The notes beneath the pieces were generated by a model. The model was not told the origin of the DNA. It was given only the letters and a program-made list of their open reading frames with translations, and ran no database searches. Shown here piece after piece: positions 6,686-16,157 of a DNA stretch of 21,522 nt. The first letter of the stretch is position 1. Each line of letters opens with the position of its first letter. The stretch spans positions 1 to 21,522 of IMG/VR virus record IMGVR_UViG_3300043436_000378; one strand, 5' to 3'. The position numbers were made by a program, and so were the translations under genes. The DNA comes from a virus.

Positions 6686-7138
6686 TTAATCTTCGCTTTG
6701 TTCGGGAACTTGACAATTCGTGTAATTATTAATTGAACACGTTATAGTCATTAACCACCCCGCCGCATAATCTAACAAATCATTGTTTAACGGTGTCATA
6801 GTTGGCACTCCTACAACATCAAAGCTATAATCGTCCGAGTTTAAAAACCAATTGTAAAGGTCGTTTAAAATTAAATGGCAATCACTTAAAATCACGTTTA
6901 TGTTTGCTCGGTCTTTTTGTATAATATCAAAGCAATAGATTTCTAAATTAATCTCGGTAGTAAAACCCATTTCACTCGGAGCAGCATCCAACGGGCAAAT
7001 GTAAACCAAAGGATATTTCTCGTCTTTAGTAGCAAAGTTTTCTAATTGCTCACGGAAGTCAGAACCTACTTTTTTAACCTGTAGGTGATTATCATAAAAA
7101 TTAATAATCTTATTTATTAAACTTTGGTAACTTATCAT
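6686..7138 (-). CDS. Probable tail terminator / minor tail protein
   Basis: A 150-residue mixed alpha/beta protein (MISYQSLINKIINFYDNHLQ...). An N-terminal helix is followed by strands such as 'YPLVYICPLDA', 'EINLEIYCFDII' and 'WLMTITCSINNYTNC'. This layout matches tail terminator (lambda gpU-like) or minor tail proteins that cap the tail tube. The gene overlaps the start of the tape measure gene's stop by four bases (ATGA), so the two are translationally coupled, and the HK97 gp10-like gene follows 14 bases later. The assignment is from size, strand pattern and neighbours, with no unique motif. Confidence 0.6.
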   Translation of the reverse strand: MISYQSLINKIINFYDNHLQVKKVGSDFREQLENFATKDEKYPLVYICPLDAAPSEMGFTTEINLEIYCFDIIQKDRANINVILSDCHLILNDLYNWFLNSDDYSFDVVGVPTMTPLNNDLLDYAAGWLMTITCSINNYTNCQVPEQSED

Positions 7139-9297
7139 AGTGTTGCGTTTTCGTTTATTTTAGTTATCTTATTTTGAGTGTTCGTGATTTCGGTTTCACT
7201 TACTACGGCGTTAACCGTTATTTCGTTTGTTTGTGTTTGTTGTGCGCCTACGTTATTCATATCATTGCCTTGCCCAAATAAATTAAAGGCAGGAGCAGCC
7301 GTGCCAGTTGTTGACGATGAAGACGCGGCAGGAACACCACCACCACCAACACCACCACCACCCGTTGACGTGAATTGTGTTTGTGCAATTTTACCAATAT
7401 TGACAGCCGATGTTGTTATAGCCGTAGCTAATGAAGCAATACCGAGCGGGTTAGGAAAAGGACCAATTGCTAATGGAGCGGATGCTAAAGATGCGGTAAC
7501 GGCTTTACCAGCGTCAATTATTGCACCAGCTAATTGCATATTTTTATTGAACTTAAATTGTTTTTTAGCTAACTCTTCTTCTTCTTTGCTTCCTTTTTTA
7601 ACTTTTGACATTTTAGCGGCAAAAGCAATATCACCAATGTTTTGTATCGATTGAGTTGTTTTATCAGCTAACTCCAAAGCGGCGTTTGCTGTATCTAATT
7701 GCGCCTGACGTTTTTTAGCTTCTTCTTCTTCTTTTATTTTAACACGAGCGTCTGCGGCATCTTTGTCTATTTGATTTAAATCCGATTGGTATTGTGTTGT
7801 TAACGCAGCAATCAACGCTTGGTTTTCACCTGCTTCCGCTATTTCATTATCAAATTGTACCGCTCGTTTATCTTTTAATAATTGTATTTTTTCATCTTCA
7901 GTTTTAGCAAGTAATTCTTGTAATTGTATTGCTTGTTTATCCTGAAGTTCATATTGCTTTATTAATCCCGCGTTATACTCTTCTAAAAGTTTCTTTTGTT
8001 TTTCCTTTTCCGCGTCTATAACGGTTTGTTCTTGTTTCTTTAGGTCTGCCTCTAATTGAAGTCTATAAAGTTCCGCTAATCGTGTTTTTTCTGCTGCCGT
8101 TAATGCTTCGTTTTTTTGTAAATCCTGCATTTGTCGGACGTACTTTTCATTTATCGTAGCTATCTCACGTTCGTTATCATTTTTAATTAATGCGATTTCT
8201 AAATCCGCTATCGTTCTTTGCGCGTTTAATCTATCTTCAGCGAATTTCTTTGCTGCATCTGCTGCTTTTTTAGCTGCATCCGCATTCGCTTTAGCTATTT
8301 TTTCGTTATTTTGTTTTTGTAGGTCAAGTTCCTTTTTAGCGTCTTCTTGTTTTTTAACCCTATCTTCAGCAACCATTGCATTTCGATTTCTACGCTCATC
8401 TAAAATAGTTGCGTTTTGTTCTTTAATCGAATCTTTTAATTTCTTAACCTCTTCTTTGTTTGCTTTGTCGCCTAATGCTAATTGTGCATCTAATGCATCC
8501 TGATTAGATTTTAATCGCTTTTTAGCTTCAGTCCCGATAAATTTACTTTTGTCAAGTTCTAATTGTAATGTATCCTGCCCGTATATTTTAGCCATACGGA
8601 TTTCATAGTCCATACCTCCGACAACTTTCTCTTGTCGTTCCTTTGAACTTGCCATTATCTTTTCATTTGCCGCTACCATTTTTTCGGCGTTTTCTTCTGC
8701 GGCATAACTCGTTAACCCTAACCAATCCGTTAAGTCTTTAAAGCCTTGAATCAAATCATTAATAGGTTTCATTAAAAAATCAATGACCTTTTTAAGAATT
8801 CCCATTTTATTAAGCAACAAAAGAATAGCGGCAACAATTGCAACGATAACCGCAACTAATAAAAATATCGGGTTAGCTAATAGCGATAATCCAAAAGTTA
8901 TAAATTGTTTTGTCAGTACACCAACGGCAGAGCCTAAAGACATTAATACAGAACCGAATCCTTTGAATTGCGCGGCAAACTCCGCTGGATTAATTCCTTT
9001 TAAAGTTGTAGTTAATAGTTTGGCTTTACCCGCAGCTTCTTGAAAATCCAAAGACATTATAGAATCCTTAATCGAACCTAAGTTATTACTAACTTGCTCA
9101 AACTTTGAACCAGAAGCAAATATTGCTACCTGTTCATTTGCATCCGCTAATTGGTCTTTTAGTTCACCCGCTCGTTGCGATAACTTTGCAATAGATTCCG
9201 AATCCGTAGCATTTGCTAACTCGCCTTTTAAATCGCGTAACTCTTTTTTTATCGCACCTATGCCGGTGACTTTTATTGGAACTTCTATTTCATTCAT
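7135..9297 (-). CDS. Tape measure protein
   Basis: A 720-residue tape measure protein that sets tail length and is ejected with the DNA. The N-terminus (EVPIKVTGIGAIKKELRDLK) starts a helical region. Residues about 131-162 form a long hydrophobic membrane segment (NPIFLLVAVIVAIVAAILLL). About 200-600 is a Lys/Glu/Ala-rich coiled coil, followed by an Ala/Gly hydrophobic helix (about 595-640). A Gly-rich linker (TGGGGVGGGGV) and an Asn/Thr tail (ETEITNTQNKITKINENATL) end it, a C-terminal layout common in Bacteroidota phages. At the usual 0.15 nm per residue the tail would be about 110 nm long, a siphovirus. This is the clearest tail call in the window along with its baseplate neighbours. Confidence 0.9.
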   Translation of the reverse strand: MNEIEVPIKVTGIGAIKKELRDLKGELANATDSESIAKLSQRAGELKDQLADANEQVAIFASGSKFEQVSNNLGSIKDSIMSLDFQEAAGKAKLLTTTLKGINPAEFAAQFKGFGSVLMSLGSAVGVLTKQFITFGLSLLANPIFLLVAVIVAIVAAILLLLNKMGILKKVIDFLMKPINDLIQGFKDLTDWLGLTSYAAEENAEKMVAANEKIMASSKERQEKVVGGMDYEIRMAKIYGQDTLQLELDKSKFIGTEAKKRLKSNQDALDAQLALGDKANKEEVKKLKDSIKEQNATILDERRNRNAMVAEDRVKKQEDAKKELDLQKQNNEKIAKANADAAKKAADAAKKFAEDRLNAQRTIADLEIALIKNDNEREIATINEKYVRQMQDLQKNEALTAAEKTRLAELYRLQLEADLKKQEQTVIDAEKEKQKKLLEEYNAGLIKQYELQDKQAIQLQELLAKTEDEKIQLLKDKRAVQFDNEIAEAGENQALIAALTTQYQSDLNQIDKDAADARVKIKEEEEAKKRQAQLDTANAALELADKTTQSIQNIGDIAFAAKMSKVKKGSKEEEELAKKQFKFNKNMQLAGAIIDAGKAVTASLASAPLAIGPFPNPLGIASLATAITTSAVNIGKIAQTQFTSTGGGGVGGGGVPAASSSSTTGTAAPAFNLFGQGNDMNNVGAQQTQTNEITVNAVVSETEITNTQNKITKINENATL

Positions 9298-9301
9298 ATC
9301 G

Positions 9302-12103
9302 TTATGGATAAACTCTTATTTCTATTGTGTTGTTATTTAAAGCACCATCTAAAGCACTTCCCGTAAAATCGTAATACCTTATAACTACCTCATCTGTTCC
9401 GTTGTTATCAAAATACGCAATCCCATAAGTGCCACCTGTTTGATTTATGATACAATATGTTTTAGTTTGAACGGGAAAAGCACCAACTAATGTGCCTAAA
9501 TAAAACCCTATACCAATCCGTGTCCAAACAATATCACCAATTGTATTCTCTAAAACCGTAACTACAGGGTCAAGAATTCCCGTTTGAGTTACATTTGCTA
9601 TGTATTTTTTATAAGTTGGTAGTATCGTGTTTACGGATTCACCATTTATTGTTTCGGTAACCGTTAAATTACTTGTTGTTAAGCCACTTTGCGTTACGCT
9701 TTGATTATCGCCTATAACGATTCCTTTTAAACCGCTTGGCACTACATTACCTTTTCCGTATATTTCTACGTTACCCGCGCTTAAATTAACATTTGATTGT
9801 TGTTTAATAGATAATACTGCCGTTTCCGAACTTATATAGCTTTGCTCATCACCAATATAACGCGGTCTTTTTATAGGAAAGTTAGCTAAATCAATTTCAG
9901 TATCAATACTTATTAATTCAACTTTGGTTAAAGCCTCATCGTTGGCGTTGTAATCAATTACTTTATTTATATTCCACCAACTATTATCAATCCGTATTTT
10001 GTCATTAAGTTTTAATGTTTGAATATCTGCTTCATTCAAATAGAAAGAAGCTATTAGCATTCGCCCTACATTAATTTGGTTAACGGTTCTACGCCAATAT
10101 AAGTTATAAAGATTATTGTTCGTTAAAACGCTTGTTTGATAGAAGTAATAATCACAAACACCAAAGTTAATATCAAAAGTTGGAGTTAATGCATCGTTGA
10201 AATGTCCCGTTTGTGGGTACGATGTAAGTCCCGTTACGCCCGTTGTTCCTTGCTCGTAAATATTAAATGATTGACAAGTCTTATTACCCGCATCGTATAG
10301 GATTCTAATATTTGTTTTTGGCGCTATTCCATCAATTGTTGGAAGGTAAGCATCAAATGAAGTTTTATTTACGGGAGTAGGTGAGAATAATAGTTCTTTT
10401 GTGTCCGTGTCTTTGACATATTCGTTATCAAAAGTATATTCTAATTGACCATATATTTCGTTTGTAGCCTGAAAATATACTTTATTAGCTGAATCCTCAT
10501 CCTGTTTGTAGGTAAGTTTTAACTTTTTCTTTTGAATATCTGGTAAGAAGATTAGTTGTTGTTCTTGGTTCTTTGCAAGTTTAGTAGACCAATTTTTTTC
10601 CGTTCCCGAATCATACCACTCATCACGCTGAACTAATATTAATTTATTCGGTTGGTTTGTATCGGGATAGGCGTAAAGATTATACATCTGAAATACAGCC
10701 TTTACAAAATCCGATTGCTTAATCTTTTGCGGTATAAAGTCATTAACAACTTGAGTACCTGTAATTATTTGAATATTATTTGAAGGCACTATGTCTACAA
10801 TCAACGAACTGAAATCAACTTGTGGGTTTACTTGAACATTTGAGCCGCCACTCGTTGCATTTGTACTACGCCAAACAGCATCGCTACCAAAATTATATAA
10901 CGATGTTACGTTAACACCTACTTTTATTTCTACAATATCGGAAGCCGTTATATTAATCGGAATCGGAATTGTAGTTGTTCCCGAAGCTGTTAAAACTGAT
11001 AATGAAGTTGAAGGTGGAATGCTAATAGTTGTAATCCCATCACCGACGATAACATCGTCCGATGCCTGAACAAAACCAACGCCCGAACCATTAACCAACA
11101 ATTCAAATTGAAGATTATATTGTATTTGAGCGTTTTGATATAATAAAGTCGTATTATCTTGAACTTTTAAATAAGCGGTAAAAGGTGGCGACGTACTCGC
11201 GTTATCTAAAATTATTTCATACGCATACGTAAAATTAAAGAAATACGTTTGACCTTGCGCCGTATCCGAATTAAATGGCGTATTGTATTCGCCCGTTGAT
11301 GGATTAAATAAATTTTGAACATCGAGCGTTTCAGTCCACGTTGTAACCTGCTCGGTAAAGGATTGATTATAACCAGGATTCGGTTGTGCATACGAACTTA
11401 AAAATGTTGTATCCGCTGTTACTCTATAATCCGTGTAATCAAAGTTATTTACATCGCCATTATAAGGGATTAATAACTTGTCAAAATGAAAATCAGTTAA
11501 GTTTGCCCAATCGTAAGTAAATCCCGCATTTGCAAAAATTCTATCAAAATAACTTTTGGCGTAAATAGCGGGTTTAAAATGATTAATCGTGTAATTTGCC
11601 GTGTCATTAAACGGCATTATATATTTATAATGGTCGCTTTGACTATGAGCCCAACTATCGGTAATTGCCGTAATACTAAATTCGTGATTACAATCGCTAA
11701 AATCTAAATTAGTTAGTTCTAAATTAGTAATCGTTGTGTAAAATTCGGCTTGTGAATCCTTAACTAAAACCTCGTATTCTACGCCCTGCTCATAAGCATC
11801 CGTTAATTGTACTTTTTTTACGTTTACTAATTGAAGTAAAGCATTTGTTATAATCGGAATGCCATTTTGTAATACCGTGCATTTGGTGATTTTGTTTATG
11901 TCGAAAGTTCCCGCGCTTATATTTACATCGTAATAGTTGTTTAAAAGCGTGTTATTGTTCTTTGAGCCAGTTAGGGTTATGGTCTTTGAGAAAGTACCTT
12001 TGCGTTTCGTTAAATCGCGAATATCGCCCACTTGAAAGTTAAGCGGAAAATTAGTGCCTTCTTTGACATCTAAATAACCCGTTTCAATTTGTATCCTAAC
12101 CAT
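9302..12103 (-). CDS. Large baseplate / tail tip protein
   Basis: A 933-residue, beta-rich tail protein, the largest in the window. The N-terminal domain (MVRIQIETGYLDVKEGTNFP, 'KGTFSKTITLTGSKNN') is the kind found in baseplate hub/tail tip proteins of Bacteroidota phages. The 'DFVKAVFQMYNLYAYPDTNQ' region (about 463-482) and 'KLKLTYKQDEDSANKVYF' resemble the central hub domains of tail-associated gp27-like proteins. The C-terminus (about 745-933) looks like a separate fibre-like extension, with 'VEIYGKGNVVPSGLKGIVIG' followed by 'VTETINGESVNTILPTYKK'. It lies between tape measure and the next tail protein and overlaps the upstream gene by eight bases. Exact role within the tip is inferred. 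Confidence 0.75.
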   Translation of the reverse strand: MVRIQIETGYLDVKEGTNFPLNFQVGDIRDLTKRKGTFSKTITLTGSKNNNTLLNNYYDVNISAGTFDINKITKCTVLQNGIPIITNALLQLVNVKKVQLTDAYEQGVEYEVLVKDSQAEFYTTITNLELTNLDFSDCNHEFSITAITDSWAHSQSDHYKYIMPFNDTANYTINHFKPAIYAKSYFDRIFANAGFTYDWANLTDFHFDKLLIPYNGDVNNFDYTDYRVTADTTFLSSYAQPNPGYNQSFTEQVTTWTETLDVQNLFNPSTGEYNTPFNSDTAQGQTYFFNFTYAYEIILDNASTSPPFTAYLKVQDNTTLLYQNAQIQYNLQFELLVNGSGVGFVQASDDVIVGDGITTISIPPSTSLSVLTASGTTTIPIPINITASDIVEIKVGVNVTSLYNFGSDAVWRSTNATSGGSNVQVNPQVDFSSLIVDIVPSNNIQIITGTQVVNDFIPQKIKQSDFVKAVFQMYNLYAYPDTNQPNKLILVQRDEWYDSGTEKNWSTKLAKNQEQQLIFLPDIQKKKLKLTYKQDEDSANKVYFQATNEIYGQLEYTFDNEYVKDTDTKELLFSPTPVNKTSFDAYLPTIDGIAPKTNIRILYDAGNKTCQSFNIYEQGTTGVTGLTSYPQTGHFNDALTPTFDINFGVCDYYFYQTSVLTNNNLYNLYWRRTVNQINVGRMLIASFYLNEADIQTLKLNDKIRIDNSWWNINKVIDYNANDEALTKVELISIDTEIDLANFPIKRPRYIGDEQSYISSETAVLSIKQQSNVNLSAGNVEIYGKGNVVPSGLKGIVIGDNQSVTQSGLTTSNLTVTETINGESVNTILPTYKKYIANVTQTGILDPVVTVLENTIGDIVWTRIGIGFYLGTLVGAFPVQTKTYCIINQTGGTYGIAYFDNNGTDEVVIRYYDFTGSALDGALNNNTIEIRVYP

Positions 12104-13595
12104 TGATGTTGTCCTGATTTGCTAAACGAACTTGAATCGAATGTTTAATTAAGTTTTTGTTTCTTTGTTGGAAAATTTCGTAGTTCGTGTTTGTGACTAT
12201 TACGGGTTGATATTCCGTGCTTTCGGGTATTCTTAAAGGACATCCACCCTCGTCTTCGGGATAAAGCCAATTTTCCGTATTTGTGTACGATGCTAACTTT
12301 AAATAAACTTGCGGCGACGTTATCAACTCTTCGAAATATCGATTCATTGATTCGGTCATCCAATTGGTATTTAATTCAATCGTCTTTTTAACATTGATAT
12401 TAAAAGACTTAAACCCGTTTTCGATAGTGCTGTAACTCCATTGGTCAACACTTGGTATTGTATTTATAAATCCCGTTACATCCTGATTATACTCATCGCG
12501 TGAAACCTCACCGCGTTCGTAATTCTTTAACTGAAAAGCAAATGAACTAAAAGAACCTAACCTATCTAAAAACAAACAATGATATTCGGATATTTGAACC
12601 CTTGTATCTAAATTAATTCTATAAGTTAGAGATTTTTCAATTGGCGTTCCCGTGTTTGCGGTTGAATAATACACATCGTAATGCGTAGTGTCGGTCTTTA
12701 TCATTGGTAAAGTTGCCGCACCTATCGGAGTTAACACCCCATAATTATTCGCACCTACAGCAATTTGATAACCAGTTGCAGTTCCCGAAATAGTTTTATA
12801 GAAATACTCGCCATTTGAGTTTTTAAATATTACGTAGTCGGGGCTTCCCGTTGGATTTAACACGTTTAAATAAATGTCTTGCCCTAATGTACTATAAAAG
12901 GTTGTGGGTTGGTTTGTGAGTAATCTTTTTGTATCCGCCGTTAAACTAAAATCAGTATAATCCCAAACAGGAAAATCTAACCAACGGAAAGCGCCATTAA
13001 ACACCGCCTTTGTATATTCAGAACCAAAAACATACGTTTTTCGATTATCCGCATAGGTAATCGTTCCATCAATTGTCGTATTTGTTACCAATGACCAAAG
13101 AGAATTAACTACGATATAAGAACCCGTTGCGCTTAACACGGTAAACAAACCCTCTAAGTATGGGTTAGCCGTTCCGCCATCCGCTTGTTTGATGTTTATT
13201 CTATCACCAGCCGCAAAACTATTTGTTACATTAATACGCACGTTACCCGAACTATTTACTAATGTACTCGTATAAGATACTCTTGTTGTGTATTCTTCGC
13301 CTACTTCAACTTTATAGGTATAAAATGAATTGTTAGCCGCGTAATAGTTTGTAGACGTAGTGTCCAAATCAAACGAAACGTAATTGCTTAATAACTTAGA
13401 TAAATCCTGCTCACCGTATCCCGTTCCGAAACTTGGCAAAACACGATATTCAGCGATGACATTACTTAAAGAATCTTTTACTTTATAGACATAGCGAAAG
13501 CCATCAAAGTTTTTAACATTTGAATCTATAATCCATTTAATCGGATTGTATGCGGGTGTTATGTCCTGCGGTCTCGCTATTAAAGTTATTGCCAT
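12096..13595 (-). CDS. Tail tip / distal tail structural protein
   Basis: A 499-residue beta-rich protein (MAITLIARPQDITPAYNPIK...). The opening 'ITPAYNPIKWIIDSN' and 'FRYVYKVKDS' strand pattern, followed by 'LPSFGTGYGEQDLSKLLSNY', are typical of tail proteins placed between the baseplate hub and fibre genes of Bacteroidota siphophages. The C-terminal 'RYFEELITSPQVYLKL' and 'YQPVIVTNTNYEIFQQRNK' suggest a final domain that packs against neighbouring tail components. Together with the 933-residue protein it probably forms the adsorption tip. It overlaps the next gene by eight bases and the previous one by one (TAATG). No enzymatic motif is seen, and the precise role is unknown. Confidence 0.65.
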   Translation of the reverse strand: MAITLIARPQDITPAYNPIKWIIDSNVKNFDGFRYVYKVKDSLSNVIAEYRVLPSFGTGYGEQDLSKLLSNYVSFDLDTTSTNYYAANNSFYTYKVEVGEEYTTRVSYTSTLVNSSGNVRINVTNSFAAGDRINIKQADGGTANPYLEGLFTVLSATGSYIVVNSLWSLVTNTTIDGTITYADNRKTYVFGSEYTKAVFNGAFRWLDFPVWDYTDFSLTADTKRLLTNQPTTFYSTLGQDIYLNVLNPTGSPDYVIFKNSNGEYFYKTISGTATGYQIAVGANNYGVLTPIGAATLPMIKTDTTHYDVYYSTANTGTPIEKSLTYRINLDTRVQISEYHCLFLDRLGSFSSFAFQLKNYERGEVSRDEYNQDVTGFINTIPSVDQWSYSTIENGFKSFNINVKKTIELNTNWMTESMNRYFEELITSPQVYLKLASYTNTENWLYPEDEGGCPLRIPESTEYQPVIVTNTNYEIFQQRNKNLIKHSIQVRLANQDNING

Positions 13596-13846
13596 TAGCT
13601 AAAAGGTGGTGGTGTTGGTTTTGGTTTATATTCAATTAATGGTAAATCTTTAACCCAAAGAAAGTCGGGGTTTACACATTGCTCCATTTCTTCTATTGAA
13701 ATTACCCAATTATTATCTGCATCCTCAATTGGATTGAAATACGAATCAGGTGCATACCATTGACCTACTAATTCGTCTTTTTGTAACTCAGTAAGCAAGC
13801 CTACATAAGTTGTTCTTTGTTCTGCTGTTAGTTCTGTTAGTTTCAT
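13595..13846 (-). CDS. Small hypothetical protein downstream of the lectin-like fibre
   Basis: An 83-residue acidic protein (MKLTELTAEQRTTYVGLLTE...) with a proline-rich end (KPKPTPPPFS). Its ATG overlaps the stop of the upstream fibre-like gene by four bases (ATGA). It shares the low CpG content of that gene, so the pair may move together. A small gene directly after a receptor-binding protein is often a fibre chaperone or accessory virion protein. That role is only a guess. The segment 'AEQRTTYVGLLTELQKDE' looks helical, and the middle 'PIEDADNNWVISIEEMEQ' is acidic and resembles a calcium-binding loop but is not a clear EF-hand. Confidence 0.65.
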   Translation of the reverse strand: MKLTELTAEQRTTYVGLLTELQKDELVGQWYAPDSYFNPIEDADNNWVISIEEMEQCVNPDFLWVKDLPLIEYKPKPTPPPFS

Positions 13847-14667
13847 ACTTGTCGTCCTAATGTTGTTTGGAATGCTTGTACTGCTGTTGTTAAATTACCA
13901 ACTTCAGCGGCTGTTAATGTTTCTCCTATATATTGAAAAGCGTGTTGCCTTGAATTGTATGAACTTGCACTGCCTCCAGGATTATTTCTTGCACCAACAT
14001 ATACATTCAAGTTTACAGCTGTATTACTTGTACCACCTTGTGTTCCTAATGAAATACCATTTCTATAAACTACCTTTGTATTAACTCCTGATGTTCTTGA
14101 AACAACAAACATCCCGCGAGTATCTGAAACAAAATTTCCTGCACCATTACCTACAAAATCATTAACTGCGTAATAAGTGTTATTATCTGTGAATTTAATT
14201 GCTAATTGTAAACCATTAAACGCACCATCAACCGCACCAAATTCAGAACCAGCATTAACACCTGATGTTCTTGAATAAACACCAGCAGAAATATTACTTC
14301 CTGTATTATTTACTGAAATATTATATCCTGTATTACCATATCCATTAACACCACCAAATAAAACACCATTATTAGACCAAGTTACTCCACCATTCCAAGT
14401 AATCTGAAACTGAGCAGGGTTTTTAAGATTGTAACTTGTGCTTGAACTTGTGCCACCAACATAAGGATAGATAGCTTTCATTTTAGTCCAAATGTTATAC
14501 CCTTTCAAGTCAACTACTAATTGATTAATCGCACTTTGTTGAGTAGGGTTAGTTATTGAAGCAGCTGTTATGAATGCTTGTGCATCGGGGTCAATACCTC
14601 CGCCACTTGCAGTTCGTGCTAAAATTCCGTGCGTTGCTAAGAACATACTATTGCCGTATCCATACAT
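13843..14667 (-). CDS. Lectin-like receptor-binding tail protein
   Basis: A 274-residue protein. A short N-terminus (MYGYGNSMFLATHGILARTA, then Gly-rich) is followed by a helix (FITAASITNPTQQSAINQLV, about 32-51), 'LKGYNIWTKMKAIYPYVGG' and a Gly/Asn/Ser-rich beta domain to the end. This layout is that of a concanavalin A/LamG-like lectin domain of phage receptor-binding proteins in Bacteroidota, which bind surface glycans. The 'RTSGVN' stretch occurs twice (about 133 and 191), showing repeated strands. The DNA of about 13860-14580 is poor in CpG compared with both sides, while the first 60 bases of the gene are not, which suggests a swapped C-terminal domain on a conserved attachment end. Role as adsorption protein is inferred. 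Confidence 0.65.
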   Translation of the reverse strand: MYGYGNSMFLATHGILARTASGGGIDPDAQAFITAASITNPTQQSAINQLVVDLKGYNIWTKMKAIYPYVGGTSSSTSYNLKNPAQFQITWNGGVTWSNNGVLFGGVNGYGNTGYNISVNNTGSNISAGVYSRTSGVNAGSEFGAVDGAFNGLQLAIKFTDNNTYYAVNDFVGNGAGNFVSDTRGMFVVSRTSGVNTKVVYRNGISLGTQGGTSNTAVNLNVYVGARNNPGGSASSYNSRQHAFQYIGETLTAAEVGNLTTAVQAFQTTLGRQV

Positions 14668-14669
14668 AA

Positions 14670-14942
14670 TTAACCTAAAACTAATGCGACACTACCCGAA
14701 GTTAAATCTACTCCGCTAAATTGTAAATCCGAAGTTGGGGTTATAATTGCTCCCGCTTTAACTGCAGTTGCAGGTGTTCCGATATAATTCGCTTTTACGT
14801 CCGTTCCCGCTATTTTAATAGCATTGAAAACCGTGTCTTCTAAAACTACAATCATATCGATAACCGCAGTTTTTTCCGTTGTGTTGTTTAAAATGAAAGT
14901 CCCTCTGTTAGCGACTAATTCGCCCATTAAATTTGTACTCAT
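14670..14942 (-). CDS. Small beta-rich virion protein
   Basis: A 90-residue protein (MSTNLMGELVANRGTFILNN...) rich in Thr, Val, Ala and Gly, with the strand pattern expected for a small fibre or decoration domain ('VIDMIVVLEDTVFNAIKIAG', 'SGVDLTSGSVALVLG'). It lies between the long tail fibre gene (12-base gap) and the lectin-like gene (2-base gap), both in the same direction, so it is almost certainly a virion component. Whether it trims or links the fibre, or decorates the head, cannot be told. It keeps the normal CpG level of the phage, unlike the following gene. Confidence 0.65.
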   Translation of the reverse strand: MSTNLMGELVANRGTFILNNTTEKTAVIDMIVVLEDTVFNAIKIAGTDVKANYIGTPATAVKAGAIITPTSDLQFSGVDLTSGSVALVLG

Positions 14943-14954
14943 TATTTATCTATT

Positions 14955-16157
14955 TTAAGTTGTTAAATCTCCTGCTAAATACCACTCATTAGTGCCTCTC
15001 TTTATCAATGTAGCCATAGCATATTGTGCGGCTGTCTTAGTCTTACCTCCACTTGAACGTAGTGTAACTCCTACATCAGGAACTACAGTAACTTGACCTG
15101 CTCCATATTGTGATAGTATTATCTGAGCGCCAATAGGAAAGGGTTGCGCCGTGTTAGTTGGTATTATAAGTAAGTTACTTGCTAAGAAGTTAAGTTCTAT
15201 GAATTTAGAGTTATCTCCTGTTACTAATGTATATTGTAAAGTCTTAGTGTCAATAGTTACATCTCTTGGGGCAGGTGTATATCCTAAAGCCGTTGCTATG
15301 GTTTTATTTTTCCATAACTGAGTAGAACTTTCGTAAATTAAAGCGTCATTATCAGCAAGTGTTCCCGTGTTTATGTATACGTTATGAAGTTCATCCAACT
15401 CCCATCCGTTCATTATCTTAACGTATATTTTTCCGTGATTAACGTGGGCATATTCTACGTATCCAATTACTACAATATGAGCAGTTGCTGCCGTTGGTTT
15501 AATGTTTGTAATTGCTCCTGGTATTGTAGAAGATAAATAAAGAACGTCACCATCTACCCAAGTTTCACCTTGTAAGCTTCCCGTTGTGTTTATGTCTTCA
15601 ATTTGTCCTACCGTAATAATAAACCCCTCTTGGTTCGTTGCAATCGTTTCTGTAACTAATCCGATTGTATCCGCTGAATTGTTATCGTTGTTAGCTTGAG
15701 CATATGCAACGGCTAATCTTTGACCTTGCGCACCCGAAACACGAACTGCCGTGTAATTAGCTTTTGTTAATGTAGCATTCGGAGTGACCTTATTAACTAC
15801 TCGAGCGACTAAGTCAACGCCATTTTTAAGAATTACCGAACCGCCCTTTAAAGTTGTTTCTGAACTTCCGAGCGTATTATTCCATCGCGTCGTTCCTACT
15901 GCAGCCGTTCCCGTTGGCGAAACATCTAAAGTTAATTGACCTGCTTTTAATTCATATTCACCTAAGTCTACGTTTTGAGTTGCTCCCGTGTAAGGAACAT
16001 AATCACTACCTACGCCATTAATTATTTCTTGACCTGTAATAGACTTAGTTACATAAGAACCGCTTTCTAATGTACTAACTTCAATTAAATCTGTAGCCTC
16101 TAAATCTGCTCCTTTCGGAGTCATTTGACTAATTTTTTGTCTTTCGCGGTAAGCCAT
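14955..16157 (-). CDS. Tail fibre protein
   Basis: A 400-residue fibre-like protein. The N-terminal 'KISQMTPKGADLEATDLIEV' segment and the 'YVPYTGATQNVDLGEYEL' motif (about 54-71) are hallmarks of tail fibre and adhesin proteins in phages of Bacteroidota. A middle domain follows (LKNGVDLVARVVNKVTPN up to about residue 250), then 'TLADNDALIYESSTQLWKNK', a common linker in fibres, and a beta-rich C-terminal tip (about 290-400). It is the first gene after the large terminase, in the slot where the portal is normally expected. It has the leader AAATAATATTGGT and the repeated word AAACACGAA just upstream. It likely binds the host surface. The C-terminal third is CpG-poor like the next receptor-binding cassette. 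Confidence 0.75.
   Translation of the reverse strand: MAYRERQKISQMTPKGADLEATDLIEVSTLESGSYVTKSITGQEIINGVGSDYVPYTGATQNVDLGEYELKAGQLTLDVSPTGTAAVGTTRWNNTLGSSETTLKGGSVILKNGVDLVARVVNKVTPNATLTKANYTAVRVSGAQGQRLAVAYAQANNDNNSADTIGLVTETIATNQEGFIITVGQIEDINTTGSLQGETWVDGDVLYLSSTIPGAITNIKPTAATAHIVVIGYVEYAHVNHGKIYVKIMNGWELDELHNVYINTGTLADNDALIYESSTQLWKNKTIATALGYTPAPRDVTIDTKTLQYTLVTGDNSKFIELNFLASNLLIIPTNTAQPFPIGAQIILSQYGAGQVTVVPDVGVTLRSSGGKTKTAAQYAMATLIKRGTNEWYLAGDLTT

Noticed and set aside
7178-7654. Plus-strand open frame with a Pro-rich run opposite the tape measure gene
   Set aside because: It is the antisense reading of the Gly-rich linker and Ala-rich helix of the tape measure protein, without a leader. 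The same holds for the plus-strand frames at 8783-9043, 1130-1324, 2820-3020, 13860-14084 and 17339-17590.
12145-12363. Minus-strand open frame inside the tail tip gene
   Set aside because: It lies fully within the 499-residue tail gene in another frame, has a basic low-complexity product and no gene-like start. The 3679-3864 frame in the capsid gene is rejected for the same reason.
13843-14667. Diversity-generating retroelement target in the lectin-like gene
   Set aside because: There is no reverse transcriptase gene, no template repeat and no C-type-lectin-like variable end in the window. The domain looks like a concanavalin/LamG type.
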